Shown here piece after piece: positions 44,348-53,929 of a stretch of DNA of 64,000 bases (the stretch's first letter is position 1; each line of letters opens with the position of its first letter). The translations under genes and the position numbers were made by a program. The notes under the pieces were generated by a model. That model ran no database searches and was not told where the DNA came from. It worked only from the letters and a program-made list of their open reading frames with translations. This DNA comes from Nitratidesulfovibrio termitidis HI1 (GTDB lineage: Bacteria > Desulfobacterota > Desulfovibrionia > Desulfovibrionales > Desulfovibrionaceae), in NCBI RefSeq assembly GCF_000504305.1, contig NZ_KI632512.1, positions 1,734,250 through 1,798,249 on the forward strand, in the 5' to 3' direction.

Positions 44348-44374
44348 TTCGCGAGCCTCGCTCCGACAGTACGG

Positions 44375-44404
44375 AAGGAGGCCGTTGCAAACGGCCTCCT
44401 TTTT
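44375..44404 (+). terminator. Rho-independent terminator of the Fo operon
   Basis: AAGGAGGCCGTT pairs perfectly with AACGGCCTCCTT around GCA and runs into five Ts. Confidence 0.9.
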
Positions 44405-44459
44405 CAGCATTATGGCGGTTCGCCGTACGACATCCGCCAAACGAGAGACCAATCAAGCC

Positions 44460-45107
44460 ATGCAAACCCCCAAGAGCGAACACATTCCCCGCGCAACCAT
44501 CCAGCGCCTTGCCGTATACGTGCAGGTGCTGGAAAACCTGCTGCGTGAAGGGACCGACGTCATCTCCTCCGAACCGTTGGCTAAGGCGTGCAACGTCAAC
44601 GCATCGCAAATCCGCAAGGACCTTGCCTACTTCGGCGAGTTCGGCGTGCGTGGCGTGGGCTATTACGTCAAGAGCCTCATCGAATCCATCACCAGCGTTC
44701 TCGGAGTGAACCGTGAATGGAGCACCGTGCTTGTCGGGGTGGGCAACCTGGGCCGCGCGCTGCTGAACCACAAGGAATTCAAGCTGCGCGGCTTCCACAT
44801 CGTGGGCGCCTTCGACTGCGACCCCTTCAAGATCGGCGAGGAAGTCTCCGGCCTTGAAGTGGTGTGCACCAAGCGGCTGAAGGAAAAGGTGGCCGACCTC
44901 GACGTGGAGATCGGCATCATCACCACCCCGCCGGAGCGCGCCCAGCGCGCCGCCAACCACCTTGTGGACGCGGGCATCAAGGGCATCCTCAACTTCGCGC
45001 CCGCGCGCATCACGGTGCCGGACGACGTGTTCGTGGAGTACGTGGACTTTTTCCACCACCTCTACGCGCTGTCGTTCAACATCACCTTCGACCGGGCCAA
45101 CCGCTGA
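44460..45107 (+). CDS. rex: Redox-sensing transcriptional repressor Rex
   Basis: 215 residues. The winged helix (RAVY-type: ISSEPLAKACNVNASQIRKDLAYFGEFG) is followed by a Rossmann domain with VLVGVGNLGRALLNH (GxGxxG) and FDCDPFKIG, then GIITTPPERAQ and a carboxy-terminal swap helix (FFHHLYALSFNITF). Rex binds NADH or NAD+ and represses energy genes when NADH is low. The ATG at 44460 fits the family start; an upstream in-frame reading overlaps the atpE terminator. Its own operator-like site is upstream of the adjacent Fo operon. Confidence 0.96.
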   Translation: MQTPKSEHIPRATIQRLAVYVQVLENLLREGTDVISSEPLAKACNVNASQIRKDLAYFGEFGVRGVGYYVKSLIESITSVLGVNREWSTVLVGVGNLGRALLNHKEFKLRGFHIVGAFDCDPFKIGEEVSGLEVVCTKRLKEKVADLDVEIGIITTPPERAQRAANHLVDAGIKGILNFAPARITVPDDVFVEYVDFFHHLYALSFNITFDRANR

Positions 45108-45430
45108 TCCGCCAAGCTTCAATCACGCTCCGCAGCCGTTCACCGCTGCGCCATGGAACCCGCCTTCTGGCGGGTTCCGTAGTTGTGGCAGACACCAGCC
45201 AGGGAGAATGCCAGAGTGGCAGTGCTGGTGCGGACGGATGGGACTCGGCAAAGAAAACGGCGCCACAGCACGGAGATTCCTGCCTCCATGCCCCCCGCTT
45301 GTGGTCGTGCCCTGCCCGCGCTAGGGTACGACCATGCCGCCCGAAGGGTGTGCACTGGCGCGGTGCTCGATCCGCCAGCCTTGATGCCGCGCGCCAACCG
45401 TCCCGCCTCTCTCCAAAACACGGAGCGCCC
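45108..45430. other. Intergenic region after rex
   Basis: 323 bp containing the hairpin at 45155-45178 and otherwise no recognised feature. Confidence 0.4.
45155..45178 (+). terminator. Hairpin after rex
   Basis: GGAACCCGCC-TTCT-GGCGGGTTCC is a perfect 10-bp stem 47 bp past rex. No T-tract follows, so termination may be Rho-dependent or partial. Confidence 0.45.
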
Positions 45431-46318
45431 ATGGACACCCCCCATCGCCCATCCGCATCGGCCTGTCCCCCAACCGCAACGTCCACGTCGTCCACCCCCG
45501 GGTCCGTGTCCGGCAAACCCCGCGCCCATGCCCGCTGCTTCGCCCTGCTGACCGATTTCGGGCTGGACGACCCGTACGTGGGCCAGCTGAAAGGCGTACT
45601 GCACCGGCTGGCCCCCGCCGTGCCGGTCATCGACATTTCCCACGGGGTACCGCCCCACCGGGTGGAAACCGCCGCCTTCTTCCTTGCGGCCAGCCATCCG
45701 CACTTTCCTGCCGGGTCCATCTTCATCTGCGTGGTGGACCCCGGCGTGGGCACCCCGCGCGGCCTTGTCTCCATGGAAACCGGCGGACAGGTGATGCTGG
45801 CCCCGGACAACGGCCTGCTGCACCTGGCGGCGGAGGCCCGTCCCGACGCGGTGCTGCGCAAGCTGGACCCGGACCGCCTGCCCGACCCGCAAAGCGCCAC
45901 CTTTCACGGGCGCGACGTGCTGGCCCCGCTGGCCGCGCGCCTGGCGGGCGGCGAATCCCTTGCCGCCTTCGGCGACCCGGTACTGCCCACGGATCTCGCC
46001 CGCCCCGCTTGGGCCGCACCCCGGCGCGAGTCCGACGGCGTGCATGCCGCCGTGCTGCACGCGGACCGCTTCGGCAACGTGGTGCTGAACCTCTCGCTGC
46101 GCGAATGGGACTGGCTGGCCGCCTGCCGTCTGCACCTGCCGGACGGCACCCTGATCGACATCGCCCGCGCCGCCACCTACGCGGGCATTCCCGCCGGGCG
46201 CACCGGGCTGGTGGCGGGCAGTCAGGGCTATCTGGAACTTGCGGCGGACAAGGCCTCCGCCGCCGAACGCCACTGGCTGCATCCGGGCACGGAAGTGCTG
46301 CTAGAGGATTGCCGGTGA
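45431..46318 (+). CDS. SAM hydroxide adenosyltransferase / DUF62 (chlorinase-like) protein
   Basis: 295 residues. After a ~35-residue Ser/Pro/Thr-rich leader, the family signature LLTDFGLDDPYVGQLKGVL appears, then VIDISHGVPPHRVETAAFFL, CVVDPGVGTPRG, MLAPDNGLLHL and a carboxy-terminal barrel (DRFGNVVLNLSLREWDW). Members hydrolyse S-adenosylmethionine to adenosine and methionine; the halogenase branch uses chloride or fluoride. The Asp-His pair typical of the hydrolase branch is visible. GGAG precedes the ATG at 45431. Its stop overlaps the GTG start of cobS, so they are coupled. Confidence 0.9.
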   Translation: MDTPHRPSASACPPTATSTSSTPGSVSGKPRAHARCFALLTDFGLDDPYVGQLKGVLHRLAPAVPVIDISHGVPPHRVETAAFFLAASHPHFPAGSIFICVVDPGVGTPRGLVSMETGGQVMLAPDNGLLHLAAEARPDAVLRKLDPDRLPDPQSATFHGRDVLAPLAARLAGGESLAAFGDPVLPTDLARPAWAAPRRESDGVHAAVLHADRFGNVVLNLSLREWDWLAACRLHLPDGTLIDIARAATYAGIPAGRTGLVAGSQGYLELAADKASAAERHWLHPGTEVLLEDCR

Positions 46319-47070
46319 AACTGGCCCCCCTGCTGGCCGCCCAATGGCGCGCCCTTGTCCTGTCCACGGGCTTCCTGACCCGGCTTGCTCCGGCCCGCGC
46401 CGCCACCGATGCGGAAATGGCCGCCGGTGTGGCCCATTACCCGCTGGTGGGCCTGCTGGCAGGGCTGGTATGCGCCGGGCCGTTCCTGCTGGGGCTGCTG
46501 GCCGGGCATCCCTGGGTGCAGGCCTTGGGGTATGCGGCCCTGCTGCTGTGGGCCACGCGTGGTCTGCACTGGGACGGATGGGCCGACCTGATGGACGCCT
46601 GGGGCAGTTCCGCCACCGGCGACCGGTTCTGGGACATCCTGAAGGACAGCCGCATCGGGGCCTTCGGGGTGCTGGGCCTCGTCTTTGGCGTGTCGGGGCA
46701 GGTGGTGCTGGCCCACGAGGTCATCACCATGGGCCGGGCCGGGGCGCTGGTGTGGGCTCCCGTGCTGGGGCGCGCCGCCTGCGTGGTGCTGGCGGCCTGC
46801 GTGCCGCCCGGCACCCGCTCTACCCTGGGTCGCCTGACATCCGCCGGGGCCACCCACATGGCCATGCTGTTCTGCGTCGGGGTGGCCGCCGCCACCGGCG
46901 TGGCCCTGGCCGGGCCGCCCGCCGTACTGGCCGCCGCCGTGCCATGTGCCTGCGCCGTGGCCTGGCTGGCTGCGCTGGCCCGACGCGAGGGCGGTCTTAA
47001 CGGCGATTTTCTGGGGGCGTGCATCATTCTGGGCGAATTGTCCGCACTGCTGGGCACAATACTGGCGTAA
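46315..47070 (+). CDS. cobS: Cobalamin synthase (adenosylcobinamide-GDP ribazoletransferase)
   Basis: 251 residues, polytopic inner-membrane protein. CobS joins GDP-cobinamide and alpha-ribazole in the last steps of B12 synthesis. The signature GLHWDGWADLMDAWGSS (DGxAD motif), followed by RFWDILKDSRIGAFGVLGLV, matches the family; the carboxy end has GGLNGDFLGACIILGEL, another conserved block. It starts at GTG 46315 with AGAGGA upstream, overlapping the DUF62 stop. Other cob genes are not adjacent. Confidence 0.93.
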   Translation: MKLAPLLAAQWRALVLSTGFLTRLAPARAATDAEMAAGVAHYPLVGLLAGLVCAGPFLLGLLAGHPWVQALGYAALLLWATRGLHWDGWADLMDAWGSSATGDRFWDILKDSRIGAFGVLGLVFGVSGQVVLAHEVITMGRAGALVWAPVLGRAACVVLAACVPPGTRSTLGRLTSAGATHMAMLFCVGVAAATGVALAGPPAVLAAAVPCACAVAWLAALARREGGLNGDFLGACIILGELSALLGTILA

Positions 47071-47230
47071 CCGGGCATCCTCGCGCCACGGCTCCCACGC
47101 CATCCAACACGTCCGACCAGATGCTTCAGGCGATCCGTTAGGCCCGGTATTTGCTAATCCGGGGTGGACCAGCCGCCGTACGACGACATTCCGACGCCGC
47201 GCCCCGGCCACGACCGAGAAAGGACCACGC

Positions 47231-47671
47231 ATGCCCCCGTTCCGTTTCCGCCTGCAACAGGTTCTCGACTACCGGGAACAGTTGGAGGAGCAGGCCAAAC
47301 TGGCCTTCGCCCGCGCCAAGGCCGCCCACGAGGCGCAGCAGCGCCAGGTGGAGGCGGTGCGCGCGGCCATTGCCGAAGCGGAACGGAAGCTGTACGAAGA
47401 CGCGCGCCTCACGCGCGACGAACTCTGGCTGCAACGCAACTTCCTGCGCGGCCTGCGCGAAGACCTGACCCACGCCGAACTGCGCCTGCGCATGCTGGCC
47501 CAGATGATGGAACAGGCCCGCAGCGAACTGGTGAAAAAATCGCAGGAACGCAAACTGCTGGAAAAGCTCAAGGACAAACAGGCGGCCCGCCATGCGCACG
47601 ACGAACTCCTCCGCGAACAGCGTACCTATGACGAAACCGCAACGCTTCGCTTCGAGCCTCCGTCTTTCTAG
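47231..47671 (+). CDS. fliJ: Flagellar export protein FliJ
   Basis: 146 residues, nearly all coiled coil (FRFRLQQVLDYREQLEEQAK through LLEKLKDKQAARHAHDELLR). FliJ is the stalk-like subunit of the flagellar type III ATPase complex and an escort for export chaperones. Length and start motif fit the family. AAGGA precedes the ATG. The following MotE-like gene starts inside its 3' end, consistent with a flagellar pair. Confidence 0.88.
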   Translation: MPPFRFRLQQVLDYREQLEEQAKLAFARAKAAHEAQQRQVEAVRAAIAEAERKLYEDARLTRDELWLQRNFLRGLREDLTHAELRLRMLAQMMEQARSELVKKSQERKLLEKLKDKQAARHAHDELLREQRTYDETATLRFEPPSF

Positions 47672-48554
47672 GCTCTGCCGCTGGCTGCTCACTGCCGCCG
47701 CCATCAAGGTGGCGCTGCTGGTGGCCTTTGCCCTGGAGCAGCCGTGGCCCTTCGCCACTGCCGATGCCCCGATCTCGGTATCCGACATGTCGGGCGCGTC
47801 GGGGGTCCCCGCCAGCATGCAGGCGGACGCTGCCGCGCGTACCGCACACGCCGGACGCAACGACGAATCCCAGCCTCTGGCGGCGGACATCGCCCGCGCC
47901 GTGGGCCTGACCGCTGCCGCCACGCCCGCCCCCGCTGGCAACGCCGCTGTCGGCGTCAATGACGCGCGGGGTCGCATGAACCGCGAGGGCGCCGCCTGGG
48001 CCGCCGAGGCGCAACCCGCCCCCGCCCAGACTCCTGCTCAGCCGGGCACCGCTCCCGCTGCCCCCGCCGCCCCGTCGTCCGCCCTGCCCGCGGCCGCCGG
48101 GCTGCCGGGGGCATCGTCCATGGGTTCGGGCAGCGCCGCCCCTGCCGCAGCACAGCCCGGCGCCCAAACCGGTCAGGCCACCCAGGCCGCGCTGGACGCC
48201 CTGAACCGCAAGCAGGACGATCTGAACCGCCGCGAGCAGGAACTGAAAAGTCTGGAACAGCAGGTGGACGCCAAGCTGGCCCAGATGCAGGACCTGGAGG
48301 CGCGCATCAAGACCATGCTCAAGGATGCGCAGGGCATGAAGGACGAAAAGCTGCGCCATCTGGTGGACGTGTATACCAACATGAAGGCCAAGCAGGCGGC
48401 GGCCGTGCTGGAAACCCTGGACGAGAAGATCGCCGTCAGGATTCTGGCGGGCATGCGCGGCAGACAGGCGGGCGAAATCCTGACCTACGTGCAGGCGGAA
48501 AAGGCCGCCAAGCTGTCCGAGGCGCTCACCCGCATGCAACTGCCCCTCGAATAG
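47628..48554 (+). CDS. MotE/MgtE_N-like membrane-anchored flagellar protein
   Basis: 308 residues from ATG 47628 (an in-frame ATG at 47592 is also possible). One TM helix (about 20-38), a ~120-residue Ala/Pro-rich periplasmic linker, then a coiled coil (KQDDLNRREQELKSLEQQVD) and an MgtE_N-type repeat domain (YTNMKAKQAAAVLETLDEKI, AVRILAGMRGRQAGEIL). This layout matches MotE-type chaperones of the flagellar motor protein MotC/stator system and similar proteins encoded beside fliJ in delta- and alphaproteobacteria. It overlaps fliJ and ends three bases before truA. Confidence 0.8.
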   Translation: MTKPQRFASSLRLSRLCRWLLTAAAIKVALLVAFALEQPWPFATADAPISVSDMSGASGVPASMQADAAARTAHAGRNDESQPLAADIARAVGLTAAATPAPAGNAAVGVNDARGRMNREGAAWAAEAQPAPAQTPAQPGTAPAAPAAPSSALPAAAGLPGASSMGSGSAAPAAAQPGAQTGQATQAALDALNRKQDDLNRREQELKSLEQQVDAKLAQMQDLEARIKTMLKDAQGMKDEKLRHLVDVYTNMKAKQAAAVLETLDEKIAVRILAGMRGRQAGEILTYVQAEKAAKLSEALTRMQLPLE

Positions 48555-48557
48555 CGC

Positions 48558-49391
48558 ATGGCCCGTCTCGCGCTTACCGTTTCCTACGTGGGCACCCGGC
48601 TGGCCGGGTGGCAGATCCAGGCCCGTACCGACCGCCCCCAGCCGCGCACGGTGCAGGGCGAACTGGAACGCATCGCCGAGCGCATCGTGGGCGCGCCGGT
48701 GCGGCTACACGGCGCGGGGCGTACCGATTCCGGCGTGCACGCGGAAGCGCAGGTGGCCCACATGGACGTGCCCGACCACCGGGCGGACCTGGACTGGCAG
48801 CGCGCCTTCAACGCCGGACTGCCCGACGACATTTCCGTGGCCGCAGTGGTCCGCGTGCCTGACGACTTCCACTCACGTTTCGACGCGCGCGGCAAGACCT
48901 ACACCTACCGCCTGTGGCCCGAACGACGCTGGGCGCCGCCCCGGCTGGCCCCCTTCGCGTGGGCCACGGGGGCGCTGGATCTGGACGCCATGGACGCCGC
49001 CGCCGCGCACCTGCACGGCACGCACGACTTCGCCAGCTTTCAGAACACTGGCACCGACATCACCACCACCGTGCGCACCGTGACCAGGGTGGCACGCCGT
49101 TACGAGGGCGAAGCCCCGGTTCACCCCGCGCTGCCGGGGGCAATGCCCCTGTCGGACGCGGATGGCGACATGAACTGCATATCCGCAGGCCTGCGCGTCA
49201 TCGCCTGGAACTTCGAGGCCGACGGCTTTCTCAAGCAGATGGTGCGCAACATGATGGGCCTGCTGGTGGCCGTGGGGCGCGGCAAGCTGCCCCCGGACGC
49301 CGTGCCCGCCATCCTGGCCGCCCGCGACCGCAAGGCGGCCCCCGCCACGGCCCCGGCGCAGGGGCTGACCCTGACCCGCGTGCATTATTAG
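48558..49391 (+). CDS. truA: tRNA pseudouridine(38-40) synthase TruA
   Basis: 277 residues. The catalytic Asp is in [14 protein letters not shown] (about 58-60). Other conserved blocks are [18 protein letters not shown] at the start, [26 protein letters not shown] and [13 protein letters not shown] near the end. It converts U38, U39 or U40 of tRNA anticodon arms to pseudouridine. It follows the MotE-like gene by three bases and is likely cotranscribed. Its TAG stop is followed by GGGGCTGTTCGC, the same junction seen at the dispersed palindromic repeats. Confidence 0.95.
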   Translation: MARLALTVSYVGTRLAGWQIQARTDRPQPRTVQGELERIAERIVGAPVRLHGAGRTDSGVHAEAQVAHMDVPDHRADLDWQRAFNAGLPDDISVAAVVRVPDDFHSRFDARGKTYTYRLWPERRWAPPRLAPFAWATGALDLDAMDAAAAHLHGTHDFASFQNTGTDITTTVRTVTRVARRYEGEAPVHPALPGAMPLSDADGDMNCISAGLRVIAWNFEADGFLKQMVRNMMGLLVAVGRGKLPPDAVPAILAARDRKAAPATAPAQGLTLTRVHY

Positions 49392-49436
49392 GGGCTGTTC
49401 GCAGTCTTCCCCCACCGCCATCCCACACGACGCAAA

Positions 49437-49462
49437 ACGGCGCACCCTTCCGGGCGCGCCGT
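49437..49462. terminator. Bidirectional terminator between truA and fliM
   Basis: ACGGCGC and GCGCCGT form a 7-bp stem. TTTT follows in the minus direction (fliM), TGTTC in the plus direction (truA). The genes are convergent. Confidence 0.65.
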
Positions 49463-49494
49463 TGTTCATTCCGCATGCCATATCGGACCGGGCG

Positions 49495-50475
49495 TCAGGT
49501 GTAGCGCGGCTCTTCTTCCTTGATGATCTGGAAGGCCTTGTTGGCCTTCACCGTGCCGGAAATGCCCCAGAACTTGGTCACCCCCTGCACGGTGCATTCC
49601 AGCAGGTCGTCGGTGTCGGTATCCAGCAGCAGCACGTCGCCCACCTGCAACCGCAACAGCTGGTTGCCGGTGATCTTGGACTCGCCGAAGTGAATCTTGA
49701 GGTTCACCGGGGTTTCCATCAGTCGCTCTTTCAGACGCGAAACCCAGGCGTGGTCCACTTCCAGCCGTTCGGTCTGGAAGCTGGCGTGCAGCTTGGAGCG
49801 GATGGGTTCGATGGTGGCGTACGGCAGGCAGATGACCATGGAGCCGATGGCCGTCTCCAGTTCCACCTCGAAGGTGATCACCACCACCACGTCGCTGGGC
49901 GGCACGATGGCCGCGAACTGGGGGTTGATCTCGGAGCGCACCAGTTCAAGGCTCACGTCGTGCACCGGACGCCACGATTCTTCCATGTTGTCCAGGGCGA
50001 TCTTGATCACCCTGTCCACAATGGCCTGCTCGATGCGCGTGAATTCGCGGCCTTCGATCTTGGGCTGGCTGCCCGCGCCGCCGAAGAAATTTTCCACCAG
50101 GGCGAAGACCAGGCGCGAGTCCACCACGATGATGGCGTTGCCGCGCAGCGGTTCCATCTTGAAGATGTTGATGCTGGTGGGCACCGGCAGCGAACGCATG
50201 AAGTCGCCGAACTTGGTCATGTCGATGGAGATGGGGTTCAACTCCACCCGCTTGCGCACCGTGTTGGACAGCGCGTTGGTGCACAGCCGCGCAAACCGGT
50301 CATTGACGATTTCAAGAACCGGCATGCGACCGCGAATGATGCGGTCCTGGTTGGCGAGGTCGAACGGAACGATGCCCGAGTCGTCCTCGGGAATGTCGGT
50401 CTCGCTCTCTATCTCGCCGCCGGAAAGGCCGCGGAGCAGTGCATCGACCTCGTCCTGCGCCAGAATCTTGTTCAT
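49495..50475 (-). CDS. fliM: Flagellar motor switch protein FliM
   Basis: 326 residues. The CheY-P-binding amino terminus (NKILAQDEVDALLRGLSGGE) is followed by FDLANQDRIIRGRMPVLEIV. The middle domain has the conserved ENFFGGAG and VKIALDNMEESW-type segment, and the carboxy-terminal SpoA-like domain (LQVGDVLLLDTDTDD) binds FliN. It sets rotation direction on the C-ring. AGGAG precedes the ATG at 50475. It is alone here on the minus strand; the other switch genes are not in the window. Confidence 0.97.
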   Translation of the reverse strand: MNKILAQDEVDALLRGLSGGEIESETDIPEDDSGIVPFDLANQDRIIRGRMPVLEIVNDRFARLCTNALSNTVRKRVELNPISIDMTKFGDFMRSLPVPTSINIFKMEPLRGNAIIVVDSRLVFALVENFFGGAGSQPKIEGREFTRIEQAIVDRVIKIALDNMEESWRPVHDVSLELVRSEINPQFAAIVPPSDVVVVITFEVELETAIGSMVICLPYATIEPIRSKLHASFQTERLEVDHAWVSRLKERLMETPVNLKIHFGESKITGNQLLRLQVGDVLLLDTDTDDLLECTVQGVTKFWGISGTVKANKAFQIIKEEEPRYT

Positions 50476-50717
50476 GGGGTGCGGGCTCCTCGCGCGTGAA
50501 ATACTGAATGACCGGATAGTGGCAGCGACTGGGGGCGGGGTCAAGCGTCGCCCCGGCCAGAAGGCGCAACGGCACCGGAACGTGCCCCGCAACCAGGATA
50601 ATCCTGCCGCCATCCGGCTTGATGCAAGATAAACGCCAAGCAAGGCACAACGGCCTGCACCGATACCAGATGCCCGACGGGCAAGAGGGAAGAAATGCCG
50701 CCCGGCGGGCCACCACG

Positions 50718-51185
50718 CTATTCGTCGGGCAGTTTGGGATAGCGAAGGCGCATGCGCTGCACCACGTCGGCCTTGACGTAGTCGAGCATGGTCACGATTT
50801 CGGAAAGCGGGTATTGCGCGCGGGTCTGCTCCCTGTAGCTGCGGGCCTTGGCCAGTTGCTCCGCGGTCAGCAACCGCTCGTGCAGCAACACGTCCAGAAT
50901 GGAGCCGAACCGGCTTTCCTGCTGGCGCGCGTCGCGCTGCCTGCGGACCTCCACGGCCTCGCTGGCACGCTTGTCGGCCTCTGCCAGCCTGCGGCCCAGT
51001 TCGTACTCCACCACCTTGAGCTGCTGGATGTTCTCCTGCATCTTGCGCAGGTCCACGGACAACGCGCGCCGCCGGGCATGCAGTTGGCGCAGGCGTTCCT
51101 CGTGCGCGGCGCTGGAGCGCTGGTTGAAAACCAGCACCACCACCAGCAGCACAAAGCCGACCACCGCGCCAAGCACGATTTCCAT
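50718..51185 (-). CDS. Membrane-anchored coiled-coil protein of unknown function
   Basis: 155 residues. One amino-terminal TM helix (MEIVLGAVVGFVLLVVVLVF), then an Arg/Glu/Leu-rich coiled coil (ERLRQLHARRRALSVDLRKM to about residue 90) and a helical carboxy domain (SYREQTRAQYPLSEIVTMLD). AGGAG precedes the ATG at 51185. I do not recognise the family. It lies upstream of fliM on the same strand with a 242-bp gap, so a flagellar role is possible but unproven. The carboxy end could be a small DNA- or protein-binding helical bundle. Confidence 0.75.
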   Translation of the reverse strand: MEIVLGAVVGFVLLVVVLVFNQRSSAAHEERLRQLHARRRALSVDLRKMQENIQQLKVVEYELGRRLAEADKRASEAVEVRRQRDARQQESRFGSILDVLLHERLLTAEQLAKARSYREQTRAQYPLSEIVTMLDYVKADVVQRMRLRYPKLPDE

Positions 51186-51515
51186 GCGCCAACTCCTTTC
51201 GCCAAATCCGGGAATGATACTATAACCATACAGGACCATTGCTGAATGCGCAATGATTACCGAACTTGCGCCGCCCCTTACTTGCGCCGCCCCTTGATAC
51301 GCCGGACGGCAGAGGGTCCTGCCGGGGCCGCGCCAAGACAGTGCCAAGGCCGCACCAGTCCCGCCCCAACTTCGCGCCTGTTCCACACCAATCCACGAAA
51401 CACGAGCCATACGCGGATACCACCGAAACCGCAGGAACGCGGGCACTTGCCATATGCTGCGTCTTGGGGCAGTTGCAGGCAAGGAACCATCTTGGACGCC
51501 CTGGCAGGGAGCCGC

Positions 51516-53480
51516 ATGTCCCCCCATTCTTCGTCAGAACAGCCGCCGCGCACCACCAAAAGCGCCACCGGACCGAGTACGCTGGCCACGCACCCTGCAT
51601 CGGGCGCCGTGGCCGAGGTGACCCTGCCGGATGGACGCATCGTGCATCTGCCCCTGCCCGTGCAGGCGTCGTCCGTCGCAGGCCCGGCCAGCACCCTGGC
51701 CCAACTGGTGTGGCTGAGCGGCCAGGTGGACCCTCCCGCGCTGTGCTCCGGCCTTGGGCGCTGCGGTCGCTGCGCGGCGCGTTTCACGCGCGGCGCACCG
51801 GCACCCCACCCCGCCGACGAAGCCCATTTTTCTCCGCCAGAGCTGACCGACGGCTGGCGGCTGCTCTGCCGCCACGCCCCGACCGTGCCGGATCCATCGA
51901 CACAACCATCGCCCCCTTCCCAGGAAATCGCCCCGGACGGAAACGCCGCCAGCACCGTGGGCGCGCGTTGCTGCATGGCCTTCACCCTGCCCGCCGGATC
52001 GGCCCCGCGCCGCTCGCGGGTGGCGGATGCGCCCCTGCCCGATGCATTCTGGCATGATGCGTCCCGGTCCGATGTGTCCGGGTCCGAACAATTCCCATCG
52101 ACCGGAGCCACTCCGGCCCCGGCAACCGGTGCGCCCCTGCTGCTGGCCATCGACCTTGGCACCACCACCCTGCACTGGTCGGCCCTGACGCCGGATGGTC
52201 GCAGGGTGGCCCACGGCGCGGAACTGAACCCCCAGATGGGTGCGGGCAGCGAGGTCATGTCCCGCCTGGCCGTGGCCTCGTCACCGCAAGGGCTGGCCGC
52301 CCTGCATCGCCTTACCCTGGCCGCCGTGGCCCGCATTGCCGCCAGCCTGCCCGCCCCGGTACGCGCGTTGTGCGTGGCGGGCAACTCGGCCATGACCGCC
52401 ATCCTGCTGGGGCGCGACGTGTCCGGCCTTGCCGCCGCCCCCTACCGCCTGGACTATGCGGGCGGCACCGTGGAAAGCCTGCCGGAACTGTCCGCCCTGG
52501 CTGGCGTTACCGACCTTGCCGACGTGGCCGACGCAACTGCCCCCGCCGTCGCGCCCGAGGTATGGATTCCCCCGCAGCCCGCACCCTTCGTGGGCGGTGA
52601 CGTGGGGGCGGGCATGACGGCACTGCTGTACGGCGGACTCGCCGACATGACCGACCCTGCTCACGCAGCAACGTCCCTGTCGGCAGATGCCGAACCGGCG
52701 CACCCTGCCTTGCCCCGCTTTCCCTTCCTGCTGGCGGACCTGGGCACCAACGGAGAATTCGTGCTGGCCACCGGGCCGGACAGCGCGCTGGTGACCAGCG
52801 TGGCCCTTGGCCCCGCGCTGGAGGGCATCGGCCTGTCCTGCGGCGGGGTAGCCCAGCCGGGGGCCATTGTCGCCTTCACCCTCGGCCCCGCCGGGCTTGT
52901 GCCCACCGTGCTGCCGGAAGGCGACGACGCCCCCGTCGCTCCCACCCACCTGTGCGGCACGGGCTATCTTTCGCTGCTCCGGGTGCTGTTGCGCGCCGGA
53001 CTGCTTGACGAAGACGGCCGCTTCGTGATGGAACCGCATTCCCCGCTGGCGCGCCGACTTGCCGCATCGCTGGTCGAAGTGCGCGGCGAACGACGCCTGC
53101 CCCTGCCAGGGGGCTTGCATCTTTCCGCGAGCGACGTAGAAGAGGTGTTGAAGGTGAAGGCCGCCTTCTCCCTGGCCTACGAGCGGCTGCTGACGGAAGC
53201 CGGCATGCCCGGAACGGCGCTGGACGCCGTGTACCTTGCCGGGGCGCTGGGCGAACATGCCCGCCCCGATGACCTCGAAACACTGGGATTTCTGCCCGCA
53301 GGGGTAGCCGGGCGCACGCGGGCCGTGGGCAACGCCTCGCTACGCGGGGCGGAACTGCTGCTGCTGCGGCCCGAACTGCGCGAGCGCATCAATGCATGGC
53401 GCACCGGCTGCCGGGTGGTGGACCTGACCACCGCCAGCGATTTTTCCGCCGCGTTCCTGCGCCACATGCGCTTTCGCTGA
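51516..53480 (+). CDS. RACo-like [2Fe-2S] corrinoid-protein reductive activator (ASKHA, DUF4445)
   Basis: 654 residues. A ferredoxin-like [2Fe-2S] site has Cys 77, 83, 86 and 118 (CSGLGRCGRC, then LLCRH). A Ser/Pro/Ala linker follows. The ASKHA ATPase domain starts at about 207 with LLAIDLGTTTLHWSAL, then SALAG-type loops, VGGDVGAGMTALLYGG, LADLGTNGEFVLATG and ALGPALEGIGLSCGG. This is the layout of RACo/COG3894 proteins, which use ATP to reduce inactive Co(II) corrinoid cofactors. GGGAG precedes the ATG at 51516. No methyltransferase or corrinoid protein gene is adjacent, so its partner is elsewhere. The enzyme identity is family inference. Confidence 0.88.
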   Translation: MSPHSSSEQPPRTTKSATGPSTLATHPASGAVAEVTLPDGRIVHLPLPVQASSVAGPASTLAQLVWLSGQVDPPALCSGLGRCGRCAARFTRGAPAPHPADEAHFSPPELTDGWRLLCRHAPTVPDPSTQPSPPSQEIAPDGNAASTVGARCCMAFTLPAGSAPRRSRVADAPLPDAFWHDASRSDVSGSEQFPSTGATPAPATGAPLLLAIDLGTTTLHWSALTPDGRRVAHGAELNPQMGAGSEVMSRLAVASSPQGLAALHRLTLAAVARIAASLPAPVRALCVAGNSAMTAILLGRDVSGLAAAPYRLDYAGGTVESLPELSALAGVTDLADVADATAPAVAPEVWIPPQPAPFVGGDVGAGMTALLYGGLADMTDPAHAATSLSADAEPAHPALPRFPFLLADLGTNGEFVLATGPDSALVTSVALGPALEGIGLSCGGVAQPGAIVAFTLGPAGLVPTVLPEGDDAPVAPTHLCGTGYLSLLRVLLRAGLLDEDGRFVMEPHSPLARRLAASLVEVRGERRLPLPGGLHLSASDVEEVLKVKAAFSLAYERLLTEAGMPGTALDAVYLAGALGEHARPDDLETLGFLPAGVAGRTRAVGNASLRGAELLLLRPELRERINAWRTGCRVVDLTTASDFSAAFLRHMRFR

Positions 53481-53929
53481 CAGGACCACGGATCCGGCTC
53501 CACACGCGCCGCGACAGGCGGAGTGATCCGCAACGACACCAGTCGCCAACGTGCGGGCGGGATGCCGCAAGAGCCTCACAGACGCACCACGCAGGTGCAC
53601 CAAGCCGCCCCGGTCCCCTGGTTCCCCGGTTTCACAAAACCACCAGGACCGCCAGCGGCCCCCGAACACCGGAAAGCCCGGTCGGCCACGTGCCCGCCCG
53701 CTTCCACCGATTCCGAGTACTCACGATCCGGGCGGCGCACTGCCGCAAACCGCCCGCACCAGCGCCCACGCTCCACGCCGGGCGCCACGACACCGGTCCC
53801 GCGCTCCGGCCCATGCTGCTGCCCATGGCATGGCATGACCGGCAGGCGCGCTGGCCGCGCCTCGCGCATCACCGCGCGGGGCAGCCCATGCATCGCCGGT
53901 TGCACCGGCACCCAACCAACGGACTTCGC
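53481..53929. other. Intergenic region, no feature seen
   Basis: 449 bp between the RACo-like gene and the Rsm22-type gene. Open frames here extend from neighbours and look non-coding (Arg/Pro-rich). No hairpin with a T-tract was found. Confidence 0.35.
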
